Shown here: one piece after another, positions 26,186 through 38,279 of the stretch
Layout: every line of letters begins with the position of its first letter
Position numbering within the stretch: the stretch's first letter is position 1
NCBI GenBank assembly: GCA_023333565.1
Contig: JAJKFH010001865.1
Location: forward strand, 6,076,001-6,140,000
Reading direction: 5' to 3'
DNA: 64,000 nt
Source of the DNA: Puffinus mauretanicus
Lineage: Eukaryota; Chordata; Aves; Procellariiformes; Procellariidae
Translations under genes and position numbers: made by a program
Notes under the pieces: generated by a model
Database searches by the model: none
Told to the model about the DNA's origin: nothing
Seen by the model: the letters and a program-made list of their open reading frames with translations, nothing else

Positions 26186-28839
26186 CACACATTTTCTTTA
26201 AGAGCATCTCCCTAAGACAATGTAAAACACCCAAGCTCATGTGCTGAGAGACCTCATTACAATAGCCTATATCATGTTATTAGCTCTTGCCTAAAAACAG
26301 TAGCCTGGGTGTGCATGGTGCACTGAGTTCAAGCAAGGCACTTCCTCACGCGGACGTCAGGGATGTTAGCTGGAAATCAGGTCTCCTCACTCAAAGGAGT
26401 AAGGTCCCACTCCTACATACCTGTGCATGTTGCGTATGTGTGTGTGCACACCCCAGGAAGAGAGGAAAGAGTCCAGGGTCAGTGAGGTGCCTGTTAGAGC
26501 AAAAAATTGTTAAGCCACAAAAAATTGTATTTGTGGTATGCACCTGCAGCATTTTGCTCCTTTGGGATTTTTCTCTTAGGCAGTGCAGCTCAGTGGCAGA
26601 TTTAATTTTTTTGAGCACCAAAACCTGACAGTTCTGTGACTAGACTCTTATGAGTTGCAGTGGACTGGAAGATCAGAGACGTGCCATGCCCTCTGAACAT
26701 CCTCTTCTTGCTTCTCCTTTACAGGAGCTATAAAGCTTCCTCCTCATCTTGTGTTGCAGTAACTGCTCTCACAGGTAAGATGGCAAAAGACAGTAAGGCA
26801 AGCACTTTAGGATAAATCCCCCAATGCTCTTAAGTGTGGAGTCCTTAAACAGTGGGATTTTACCTTTCTTAGGTGCCACAGTGGAATTACACTCTTCATC
26901 CTAATGGTCACTGTCCCCTTCGCAGCTGACAGAGCAGGTGCAGGATCCATGAAGAAGTAATCAGGCCCCCAGTAATCATGCCCTCTTATCTTCCATTGCC
27001 GGTGCCTTTCCTAAGCACTCTGGGAGCAGAGTTAGAGAAAGCAGCAAGGGTTTAGTAGCTGTGGAGCCATTCTCTTTCTGTTTTCTTTCATGGACATATG
27101 TATAAATCAGGGAGGACTCCATTGAAAAAGCAGTGCATTTACTTAGGCATAAAAGCGATGAGAATCTGGCTTCATATGTTCTATTTACTCAGAAAAGTAG
27201 TAAACTCTCCCCAGGCATGGAGCTGGGCCAAGCTATGTGGTCCTGGCAAGGCACCGCTGTAGAATAAGGAGGGCTAAAATTTGGCTCTAAAAATTTAATC
27301 CCAAGGAGTAATTTGATTACTTTTAAATGGGGCTTTGTTTTCAATTATTTTTCTCAGCATGCTCTCCCATCGCCTCCATCCGGAACATGAGCTGTGCCAT
27401 TATGTGCCTGCGCCTGGCCGGAGAAACACGCAGACCGCTGCTAGGCGGGGGTAGCAAAGCCCCGTCTCCCTGCTCGTATGGCACCTGATAAAGGTACCCT
27501 CATACTGCCCGGGGCCTCAAGGGGCCATGGTTTAGCGGAGATGTAGAATAATGCACGAGCAGTTGAGGAATAATCTGCAAACACTGTCTGTGGCTTTGAC
27601 CGCACGGCGCAGTGCAGTGATGGTTTGAGACACCCAGGTTGGCTTCTCACAGCACAGCACAAGCAGAGCCGTGGAGAGCTGCTGGCTCAGGTCCTAGAAA
27701 CAGTATAACTGCTTTAGTCACATAGCAGCCGGGGTATTGCCTCCTGCTCTGGAGCTTGTTCACTCAGCGCAGTCATTACCTTACTATGCTCTATTTTGTG
27801 TGACAAACATGTTATATATGATAGAATAAAAAAAAGGGATGCTGCTGATGCTCTCCTTATTGTCCTTATCAGTGTCTTAAGATGACAGCATGCACTTCTG
27901 CAGGCATTTGCAGGCGCTCAGAAGAAACTGAAAATACTCAGCACTTTTCCAAAACTTAGAACTTAATGTAAAAGTCAAATAATAAATGTAATTGTCTACA
28001 TTTTGACACTCAAAGTAGTAAATATTTGTTAACTTAATCGCCCTTAACTCCTCAAACATCAGTGAAAAATGGGTCAGCCTGCAAAGTGGGAATATTAGTG
28101 ATTCTTCCCTTTTCAAAGTTCTGTTAGATCAGTAATAATTGTGTGTATGGTGATGTTTTATACATATAATAAAAAATCAGGACATGTACACTAATCCAGT
28201 ACAATTAAATATTTGAATTTTCAAGCTCTAAAAAGAGATCAAGGAAAACAATACAATGTTTCTTCAGATTTTGATGACCATTTTTAAATACATTTGCTAC
28301 TTGAGGATAATGCCTGAAGTTCTAGCAGATAAAAAGGCACAAGAAATACACAAGGCAAATTCATACCCTGACTCAGAACTGGGTAGCCAATGTAAGTAAA
28401 TTGATTTAAAAAAAAAAAAAACAACCCACAAAAAAAACTCTGCAGGATGTTCTAGAAAGCCAATTTAGTAATATTAAGGTGTCTATCATAATTTTACAGC
28501 TATTGCGTTGCAGACGCTTACCTGCATTAATTCACTCAGATCTCACATTGATCTTCACAGAAACTAGTCAAAGATGAACTACGTACCACTGCACTGCAAT
28601 GCTAAAATGTAATTACTGAACCCTCTCCCAATAGACGGTAATTCTCATGTAAGGTACGATTTTTGCTTTTGACTACAAAGTCCTTAGCACCACTTTACTC
28701 AGTCACACAGCAGTGTCATCTGAAGACTGGCATCCACCCTCTCAGTAAGCAACAAATCAGATACAGCATCTAGTCAAGATGACTTAATAGCTGGTGTGGG
28801 ATTTTGATCAAGAGTTTAGAGCAATGGAAAACCAACACA
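26186..28839. other. Stretch without a recognised gene, modest GC rise at 27360-27640
   Basis: Apart from the exon candidate at 26725-26774, I see only short open frames. 27360-27640 has several CpGs but is not island-like. An A-run occurs near 28408-28420. Confidence 0.5.
26725..26774 (+). other. Candidate 50-bp exon (splice-site pair only)
   Basis: A strong polypyrimidine tract and CTTTACAG acceptor end at 26724, and a good ACAG/GTAAGA donor follows 26774. Only one of the three frames is open across the 50 bp, giving a Ser-rich 16-residue segment. No neighbouring exon or family match is visible, so this may be a non-coding RNA exon or chance. Confidence 0.15.
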
Positions 28840-29865
28840 GCGCATTTTTAATGGATTCAAATCAGAGAATCATCAATGATTGATAGACTGAGTTTTTATC
28901 AGAGCCCCACAGTGATCAGGTTTTGGCCTTTAGGTGTTTAGCAGTTTTATCAATGATCTGGAAGACCAGAGAAAATCATAATCTTTGCTACCGATGATGC
29001 CTAAGAATGGGCAAGTGCTAAACCAGAAAAATGGCTGATACAGAAAAAATCACCTGCTAGGTTAGACAAATGAGCAAACACTAAGTGCTGTAACACAGCT
29101 AAATGTAAAAGCAATACATCCAGGAATACGATGTGTAAGCCACACCTATAGGACAGGTGGAGTTTACTTCAGATGCTCTAAAAAGCATTTAGGAATCATA
29201 GTGGATAATCAACAGTACATAAGTGCCTAGCGTGATGCTGCATCCAAAAGAGACGATACAGTCCCTGAAATAATAAACAGGAGAATTTCTGTAGGCAACC
29301 AGTCTGCAGGCAAGCAGAAGGGAATTATATTAAGTCTGGATTTGGCACTGGCACTTCATGTTTGGAAGTTTATGTTGAAATATGGTGTCCATGATTCATC
29401 AGGGATGTTGATAAATTGGAGAGGGTTCAGAGAAAATCAGTGAGGATCATTACAGGATTGGAAAGCAAGCCTTTAAACTCCAGGAGAGCCACGTAGCTAG
29501 TTCATCAAAGAGGTTAATGGATAACTTGATCAGAGCCTTCAAGTAATATGAAAGAAAACTTTGATAATAAAATAATATAACAATATTCAGGACTAGAAGT
29601 AAAAGTCAGAAACACTCAGAGTAGAAATGAAGTTGACATTTCTACTAATCACTGAAACAATTTAAAAAGAACTGTGCTAGACTCTCAAATTTGGAAATGT
29701 TAACAATAGGCTTGGAGGTTACTCTAAAAGAATTTCTTTAGTTAACTAAGACAAGAATTAACTCAGGAAAGGTCTGTATTGCATATGAGGTCAGGCTATT
29801 TGATTAAAAATGGTCTTTTCAATCCTCACAGTCTAAAAATAAATTATGAGTAAGAAGTTGAAGCC
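28840..29865 (+). mobile_element. Ancient CR1/L3-like LINE relic (RT 3' half and 3' end)
   Basis: Translated piecewise, the + strand gives decayed non-LTR RT landmarks in the right order: a P-Q-x-S-G-F-G-L-like version of the P-Q-G-S-V-L-G segment, then F-I-N-D-L-E-D (about 28945-28968), a degraded F-A-D-D region (about 28985), K-C-K-A-I-H-P-G (near 29105-29125), K-H-L-G-I-I-V-D-N (about 29185-29212) and D-K-L-E-R-V-Q-R-K (about 29410-29438). The end (29785-29865) resembles the 3' UTR of old amniote CR1/L3 elements (GAGGTCAGGCTA...ATGGTC). Many stops and frameshifts interrupt it, so it is far older than the CR1 copies at 1-2520 and 48602-49515. Confidence 0.75.
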
Positions 29866-30169
29866 AAGGGAGATCACATATTCAAAATGTCAGCATAGTC
29901 TAGAATTTGGAACATATCTGCTCCTCAACTAAAGATTTGGGACTTTAGAGGACAACCATGCTCCTTGCTATCCTGTTTCTCTGAACAACTGACTCACAAC
30001 TCCTGCTGACCTACACATTTCTTTAACACTAAGAGGTAAGGCTTTAAAAACTGCACGCACAAGCTTTCTGTGAGGCTAGCAGTATCGCCCTGGTGACTCA
30101 CGTTCGGTGCACAATCCCCAGAATGCAGGGTATAGGCTCCAGGTCATACTACCACCACGTAACTGAGCA
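29866..30169. other. Spacer between two LINE relics, nothing recognised
   Basis: No motif on either strand. It may be extensions of the relics too decayed to read. Confidence 0.4.
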
Positions 30170-31310
30170 GCCTGTTCGTCCCCAGTTCCCATTTGTGTAC
30201 AGGATTCTCAGTCCTAAATATAGCACTTTGCACTGGTCTTTTTTGAACGTCACGTTATTGATTTCAGTTGCGCATCACCCTGACTGCAGTTTCACCTGGA
30301 CCATATTTTCTTAGACTGTTTACAAGAACGACATGTGGGAATGGGCCAAAAGCCTCACTGAAATGGAGATATATCACATCCTTTGACTCCTTGCAGTACC
30401 CACTGGAGGTGTGATGCTATTCAACAAGACATTGTTTCAACATGATTTGTTCCTGGTAAACCCATGTTTCCTGTGTCTCATCACTGCCACATCTCAGTGC
30501 TGGAAAGCTCTTTCCACTTTCTTCGGGTACAGAAATTCAGCCTGTTGGTCTCTAATTTTCTTTCTCCTTTATTCCTCATTCCCCTCTTTTTAAAGGTAAG
30601 CATTACATCTGTCCTCTTGCAGACTTCTGGAATTCACCTATCTTTTCAGAGTATTAATCACTACCCAGCAACTGGTCATCCAATCCCTTAAATACTCCAA
30701 GAGTATATTTCAGCAAACCTAATGACTGCAGCACACTAAATGTATCTACATATTATTTGACCTGTTCTTTGACTATTTGGCCAGAATTCTTGACCTCTCA
30801 TTAACTGCTGTTAATTGTATTAGAGCTGCAATTACAAATTTCATTCTTTTTTAAGATAAAAAAAAGAAAAAAGCTGAATGTTTCTGTTCCTGCCTCCATT
30901 AGGCAAGAGATTGTATTTTCCTTTGTCTCCTATGAAGGAACTGTATTTACAGAAATTTTGTATTGCTCCTTATATCCATCGCTAGTTGTAATTCAATTTC
31001 TTCCTTAGTCATTCTGGTCTTGTCTATGCATGCCCATGTATTTTTTTATATTCTGCCTCTAGCACCTTGTTTCTGCTTACGGTTTCTCTTTGACTTTTAT
31101 GTCATTGAAGAGCACCTGGTGTTGCATTGTGGTCCTTTACAACAACCACTCTATTTTCTTCACGTTAGGATAGATAGTTTTCTGCTTGGCTTTTTGTGGT
31201 TTCTCCCCTAGAAACTTCCAACTCTCTGCTTTGTGTTTGAATTCCTCCTTGTAAGAACTTGCCAAACAATTTTCTGGGTTTACTGAAGTTCACTGCTATT
31301 ATCTGACTGT
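30170..31310 (-). mobile_element. Ancient CR1/L3-like LINE relic, minus strand (RT 5' half)
   Basis: The minus strand at 30320-30395 reads D-V-I-Y-L-H-F-S-E-A-F-G, clearly derived from the RT motif [11 protein letters not shown], with both aspartates lost. Upstream on that strand are K-H-G-F-T-R-N-K-S-C (about 30435-30465) and a decayed fingers region. Further up, to about 31310, nucleotide similarity to the linker between endonuclease and RT of old amniote CR1-type elements can be followed in patches. Downstream, V-N-S-L-R-K-Y-G (ending near 30297) is soon followed by Q-C-K-V-L-Y-L-G (about 30215-30238), so the segment with the catalytic F-A-D-D was deleted. Stops and indels are frequent. 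The 31310 limit is approximate. Confidence 0.7.
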
Positions 31311-34300
31311 TATCATGATGCATGTAAATCCTCAGACCATCACTGCATCCAGTCTTCTGTAGGATGCGAGCCATTGATCTGTCACATCAAGCCACCGCTG
31401 GCACATCACATCCCATGTCTCTCCCAGAAGTTCCCTCCTGGATGCAGTTCTCTGCTAACACACTAGTTCCTCCCTCCTGCCTCTTCGCCTCCTGTGCTCT
31501 CCCGTCATTCCCCACAGGTATCATCTGCATGGTCTGAACATACACCACTTCAGCTAAATGAGGGACTATATTTGTATTAGCTCCTGGCAATAGTAATTTA
31601 TTAAATTCTGGAAGATCAGTCACTAGAGGGAATCTAACATATCCTGCCAGCATGTTAAGCTCTCTCCCTTTGATCCCTTTCCTCTTATATGGTGGCATTT
31701 AGAATGGCTTTATGCATAATGAAAATCTACTTTTACAACCTTTGATAGACAACAACTATTTGAAATGTCTGTTCTCCGCAATGAAAACATCTTTGCTGAA
31801 CTGCAGCTGCTGCAGGTTATCTCTGAGAGACTATTTCAGTCCTAAAATGAAACTGCCTCTCGCCATCTCTAGATGCAGTGCTGCGCTTCCTAGGGCTCAG
31901 TTGTCCAGGCATCCCTGATGAAGTGACTTTTGCATAAGCAAAAAAACAAAGTATGTCACAGACTAGCAATTTGGGTTGGTGTGTTTGCATCCTGATGAGT
32001 TTACATCTCCTATATAAGAGAGAACACAGTAACAATTGCTGAAGAAGGGGGAGTGTCTGCACCTGGAAAGAGTGAAAAAAACTCAATGATTTCTTTAAAA
32101 ACATCCTCTTCCTGCTGAAGACATTAATGGGGGTGGGGAGGACACAACACACGATGGGGATGAGACACAGACAGACAACTTAGAAAGCTCAGAGTGATTT
32201 GAACATTTTTTTGCCCTGAAAGTGGAAAAAAAAAAAGAGTGCCACTTTAAGTCCTGCTGACATACTGAGGCTGGTAACTAACTGCACCCTGTGGTTTGCA
32301 TTACTTTTTTATGTTTTCCTGTTTTTATGGAGTGCTAAATGGCTTAATTACATTTTACTGGTTTATTCTGCTCACTTGCTCATAACCTCATTAATCTGGC
32401 ACACACCATTTTCTTCCCAAAATGGAGAATACACAATCATTTTCACGTAATAGTATCTCTAGGTATGTGCCACTGTCTGACAGGTATAATGTGGTTTAAT
32501 GCACTATTTATTAGGAAATTATCAACTCTGCATAAAGGTGCAAGTTATGAATAAAAAGCATAAACTGGGCAGACTAAGCTCTTTAGCAGCACATCAGGAT
32601 CCCAACTGATTTAAGTACTTGGTGGTGCTGGTGGAGTGGAAAGGACACGCTGTTCAGTCTATTTAATTATCTTTATCTTACTTTTATATGAGGAGATTGC
32701 TAGTGTTTACCAGGATACTTTTATAGATCCTAACTGAATGCCTTGCAAGCTTGATCCCTCTACTATTTGGCCCAAAGCAGATATTGCGGGCTGTCTGCCT
32801 CTTTGCTAAATAAAAAGCAGAGGCGCAGGGACTGCAGAGCCACCTCATCCCACTCTTCACTGCGAGGTAGGTTCTATAAAGCAGAAGAATATTTTCTGAC
32901 ATGTCCAAGCTGATGCATCTTTAGGTTTTAGTGCTGCAGGTAAAGGAAAGCTGACTTATTTTGACTTATTTTGGCTTATTTTGAGTGAGATAGGGCACAA
33001 TGAAGCAGACTGAAAGGTTCAACCTCACAGAGATCAAATACAAGACCAGGACATTCGAGGATGAAATTGGATAGCTTTCCACCGTCGCCCCCATTGCTTT
33101 CCCTGTCCCTAGAGAGCATTTTCTTGTTATTTCAGCTATTTAAACCAAGTGGAAATAGGATCTCAATGTCTGTGAGCCCGGTGAAACAAACGCCTTCTAG
33201 AAATCTGTATTTCAAATAAGTGGTCTTGAGTAGAGACTAAAGGACTTGTTTAAATTTAAATGCTAAAGAGAAGGGATGTTCTGTCATGTCTCCAATTCCA
33301 CCTTTGCGAAATGTTCCTACAGGAAAGATGTGAAAACCTATTGGCCATCTCTGCCAATAGAAAAATTCAGTGAGACTTCTCTGGAAGTAAAATGGCACCC
33401 AGCAAGGGCTTTGGACTTCACTGGAGGTACTCAGGCGGAGTTTTAAGTGATGGCTGTCCTACCTATATCCCTCTATTTTGCAGCAAGATGGTCTGCAGTT
33501 TACAAGCATGTACGACACATGAACAGGGCTTCCACATCGAGTTGTGTGATCAAATGCAGTAACTTAAAATTAAAATTTTAAATTTTAAACATTACTCATG
33601 ACTTAAAATCTCCTAAAAATGTTCTATGTACTACTGTTATAAATAACCCTCAAGGCAACAACAAGTAAAAGTAATGGGACAAGTAATGGGAAAATTCCTT
33701 CCAAACAGCCTTGACCTTTTCCTTATCTTTTTTTTTTTCCTGTTTTTTTGTTTGTAGTGAGCCAGCATTACACTGGAAGGCAGTGCTTACCTGAAACAGC
33801 TGCCATAGAGACTTGAAATTAAAACTGGAGATGATCCAAGAAGAGGCAGGGGTGAAGGCAGAGAGGAGCAGGATGGGCAGCAGCTTTTCAAACACAAACG
33901 AGGGCAAAAGACTAGTCATTACACTAAAGAAGCAGGCCTTCTGTTCCAGGAATCTGTCAAAAAACTCTACTTTTTTGTATGAGTCACTGCAAAAAGCCCA
34001 CAAAGCTGAGAGTGTCCTTTTAAACAAGTCATTGAATTTCAAGCAACAGGTTTGCATTGCATGATTCAAGAGGCAGAGACTATGACAATGGAAAAAATGA
34101 CCCACCGCAGATTTGAAAGACATGCGTCACTCTTTTTAAGCTAACTTTAAACAAAAAACATCTCCTTGCTAAATTGTGGGGTTTTTTTTCTTTCTGATTG
34201 CTAAATTGATTTCTTCTGCTTTTTTTGTCTTCAGCTATATTCTTCCCTCATATTTTTCTTCTTTTCCCTTTTTCTTTTAAAACCTTTAATGTCATAAAAA

Positions 34301-37300
34301 CTCAGTTTCACATTGTTATTTAACCGTATTATGTCAGAATGAAACCTGATTTTTTTTGACTCCTGCACTGTTTGTTAGCTAAGGCCCCAAAGTCATTTGC
34401 ACAATATAGCTCCAACTTCCTGACCCATCAGTGAGATAAACATCCCATGTAAAAAGACTGAAAGATTTGGTTCTGCTCAGTTCACCCATCCATTTTGTAG
34501 ATCATTCTATATTCTTTTTATTAAGATGGCTCTTAGCTCTAAAATAGTTGCCTTGTGTATAGGGTTGGTTATTTTCTATGGCAGTTTATCTAAAGCAATA
34601 ACGATCATAGATAGTTGTCCTCATTGGCTTGAGAAAAGTTGCCTTTAGCTTTCACACAGAGTAACTTCAACTGATAAATTATTTAAAAATAAAAGGAAAA
34701 AGAAATAGGGAAAACAATGCAATTAAATGGCTTTATGGCCTTAGCTCTTCTTTTTTAAAAACTAGAACTCCTCCAATTTGAATTCATCAAATGGCCAAAG
34801 AGAAAAGTAACATTTTTCTCTTATTTTTTATTAAAATATTTATTATAAATCAAAGGAATTGCAATAATTCATAATTTAAAACCAAAGGCCACCACATTTG
34901 TGTTGCTGCAGGAGCTAGTTTTCCTGCAAGAGCACTCTCACACAACCAAAACTTCTTAACAACTCCAGTCATAGAGTATTCTAAAACAAAACATAAGAAA
35001 AGAATAGAAATAAAAAGGCTCAAGACAAGAACAACTGTGCTGATAAAAAGTTTATCCAGTGCAAGATCCCATCTCAGACAGCAGCCAACTAGAATAGTAT
35101 AAGGACAGAGAAGCATGCAATGATACTGTCCCAGGCTACTCTCTCTGTGGTTCGAAGCCTTTGTATTTACAGCCCTTGACAAATGTCTCTCCAATGAACT
35201 TGCACAGTTGTCCCTTGGACTGATGTAAAATTTTGTTTTGAATCTGCCATCTAACCACTCGGGTTGGTGCCTTGTGCTGGAAGACTCAGTGAACAGCTGA
35301 TCCCTATTTATCCTCTATATGCCCCATATGATTTAATAGACCTCTGAGATACCTTTCCTCAGTCATCCTTCTTCCAAGACAGTGAAGGCAGCGCAGAAGA
35401 GAAAAGAAAGAAGAAATGGAATGTTATTTCCATGCAAAGTGGCTGCAAATTACTGCCATTCCAGTTAAAGAGCCTTTCGTACCACTTCCAGCTGGTGATC
35501 CCACTACTGTCGGTGTTGAGAATCTTGTACTATGCTTTTATTTAACCCTGGGAATGAACCTGAGACTACAGAGGTATCAAAGTGTTACTAAAAATTAAAA
35601 AGCAGCACCTTTACAGCCTTGCTGGTTATACAAAAAAGTTTGAGAATGTAAGTTAGGTGTGTCCTACCACATTTTATACTTGTTTTGCCTACTCAAGGAG
35701 TACTAAGAACCTCATTTTACTTAACCTGGCCTGACAGTACGAAAGGCCTGAACACAAAGATAACCCCCTCCATGCAGACACCATCATAGCAAAACATGTT
35801 TGCATGCAGGAGGTCAGTTCAGTACTACTCTGATCGTACGACAAGTTGGGGAGAAGTCCATGGTGGGGCACATGCTCCTGGTTTACCTCCTGAAAGTGCC
35901 TCTGGAGCAGCCACACCAGGAGATCATCACAGGTCTCCAGAGATGCTGAGCCATTAAAGCTGTCCCACTCATCTCTGAACCTCTCCTGTGACCAGGAGTT
36001 ACAGCCCTTCCAACACTTAACATTGATAGGGAACTTAAAAAAATTATTGACGTCACAGCTGAGTCCAGCACACAGATTTTTGTGATATATGCCTTCCCTG
36101 AAACCAGAACTCCGTTTTTTTCTGTGGGCCAAACTCATCCTGTCTAGAACTCCGTTTTGCCAGCAAAATTACATCCCAGGGTGAACTGAGCAACTTTCGA
36201 TCAGCAGTTTTACAGCCTTTGGAGAGGCAAGCATATTATCTTTAGGCGCAATCAAAACAAAACAAACAAATCATTTGCTCAGTTTGTGCTTTGTGAGTAA
36301 TAATTATTATTTCACATGTGCCCTGATACTTTAGGATTATCACTTAATTAGCTAAATATAAATAGAATAAACAATTGGTGCAAGTCCCCCTGGACATTGC
36401 CCTTGGCTGTATGATGGATCCCCAGAAGAAAGCCTGGCAACAGGAAAAAGACAGCTCTAACAGCCACCTGCTTTGGATCTGGCATGAGTAGATGGACAGA
36501 GGCTTTTAGTCTCTTTCAGGATGCTACCCTGCACAGTGGGGTATTAAAAACAGCAGCTGTGGTGTCAACATGGTTCTTTGGAGTGCTTTCAAGCCTTGTT
36601 TCTTCTCCTCAGAACGGGTACATATCAGGAGCTATAGATTAATTTCAAGAACGTGCACTGTACAAAAGGTTTCCTTTATGCTATATACACATACAGTAAG
36701 ATATTATTTTCACATATGTTATGACAGAGTGCAAGCTGCAGATATGCTGTGCTCTTTTCAAAACAAAACAGGGAGCAACACTGTCAATAGGGATGCATCC
36801 AAAGCCCTCAGCGCAGCAGTACCACGGCCCCCTTTCTGGGTCTAGGAATATGTTTCCTTGCAAACAGTCATTTGCACAGTTAGAGAGAAGTGGATTTTAA
36901 ACAACATGCAACTAACGTAATTTTCCACACTGGCCTGTTGTAAATGTCTCTACAAGACTAGTGGCTGGTGAATTTAAGGGCACTTCTCTGTGCTTTCTTG
37001 GTCTGTGGCAGCCTCAGGGACTCAGGTCCTCTGGCTGCCACTACCCTCCAAGCAAGCTTGAGCGGCTGAGAGGTCCTCAGCCCTCTGCCTGCGCAGATAC
37101 CTGCTTTTGCTATTCATTCACCACTGAACTGTGGCCAAAGACAGGCAGGAAAAAAGATATCCTGTCATTTCTAGCTCTGTAGGCATCCCCAGACCCTGAG
37201 AAATGAGGGTAAATGAGGATGCAAAATGGAGTGCAGCTGAATGGGGTGAGGCTGGACCCTTCTGTTTTGCACTGTACTGCAAAGAGAGGTGAAATTCAGT

Positions 37301-38279
37301 AGTGCCAAATGAGATTTGGGATTCTTTCTACTCCGTCACTCCATCCAAGGCTGAAGGAATATAAGACCTGTGGGTCGAAACACATGAGAATACTTGCATG
37401 AGACCCTGTGAAAACAGCCAGACACGTTTCTCACCATTTTACAGGACAGAAAGATGGAGGTGGACAGGCACGTAGTCACAGCAATCCAAGCAATTTTCTT
37501 AAATCCATCTGCTTACACTAAATGGTATTTTCTATTTGAAAACTTTGTAACATCAAACAAGAAATAAGGGTTACTGAGAGCATTATGTAGAAGTCAGGGC
37601 CTTGTAGTGTGACCCAGAATATGCAAGCACTTGCGGACTTTCCATGCGGATGTCTGTGCGTGTGCCTGCAAAAGAGATGTGTACACGTTAGTGGCAGAAC
37701 AGACATCTGCCCGGCTGTGAATCGTGTGAATCTTTGGTCTTTTGAACCCGCATAATGTCAGCACATAATTTCCCTCACACAAATGTTTGCAATTTAATTG
37801 CAAAAGTCTGGCCCTTGGTATTTTGGGAGTGAGGGATATGACACTCACAGATGTACCAATAATGTTGGAGAAGGCAGGAAAAAATAGAGACAGGGAAAAC
37901 ACACAGGAACATTTAAGTTTTTGGCTATAAGAGACCTCTAATATCTTTCTACTCTCGTATGAAGAAGCTGGCAACCATAACAGAAATGGATTTTAATTGC
38001 TCTGTTCACTGCTTTTTAGTAGGATAGCAATTTACTTTGTGTGCTGACTAAACGCAGTCTGAATTGATAGGTGCCCTGACAGAAACTGCCAAGATACTAG
38101 ATCATTCTGCGCAAATATAGGTATTCAAAATTAGATCAGGACATTTTTGTCACTTGCTTTATCTCAAGTTGCTAGGACAGTGCTAATAAAGGCCTTTGAA
38201 ATCCTCTCTGCAGCACAGCATCTAAATCACAGAACAGTATTTTATTGTCCTTAAATGAGCGATTAATATTAGTCAGCCA
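31311..38279. other. Long AT-rich stretch without a recognised gene
   Basis: The longest open frames are 157 codons (33650-34123, minus) and 149 codons (35689-36138, minus). Neither has a recognisable domain. Also present: a three-copy 11-bp tandem repeat (32951-32985), an imperfect A/T palindrome (33564-33588) and T-runs near 33727-33748. A 103-codon minus frame (31387-31698) is in frame, across one stop, with a 69-codon frame to its left; no family is recognised. Confidence 0.5.
32951..32985. repeat. Short tandem repeat, 11-bp unit, three copies
   Basis: The unit TGACTTATTTT occurs twice, and a third copy reads GGCTTATTTT. It is a small isolated minisatellite. Confidence 0.8.

Noticed and set aside
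28840..31310. Single LINE with a twin-priming 5' inversion
   Set aside because: In twin priming the inverted part lies upstream of the 3' part. Here it lies beyond the 3' end, and the K-C-K-V region is present in both pieces.
33650..34123. 157-codon minus-strand ORF, the longest outside retroelements
   Set aside because: Low-complexity F/L/K-rich translation with no motif, signal or partner exon. A few frames of this length are expected by chance in 64 kb read in six frames.
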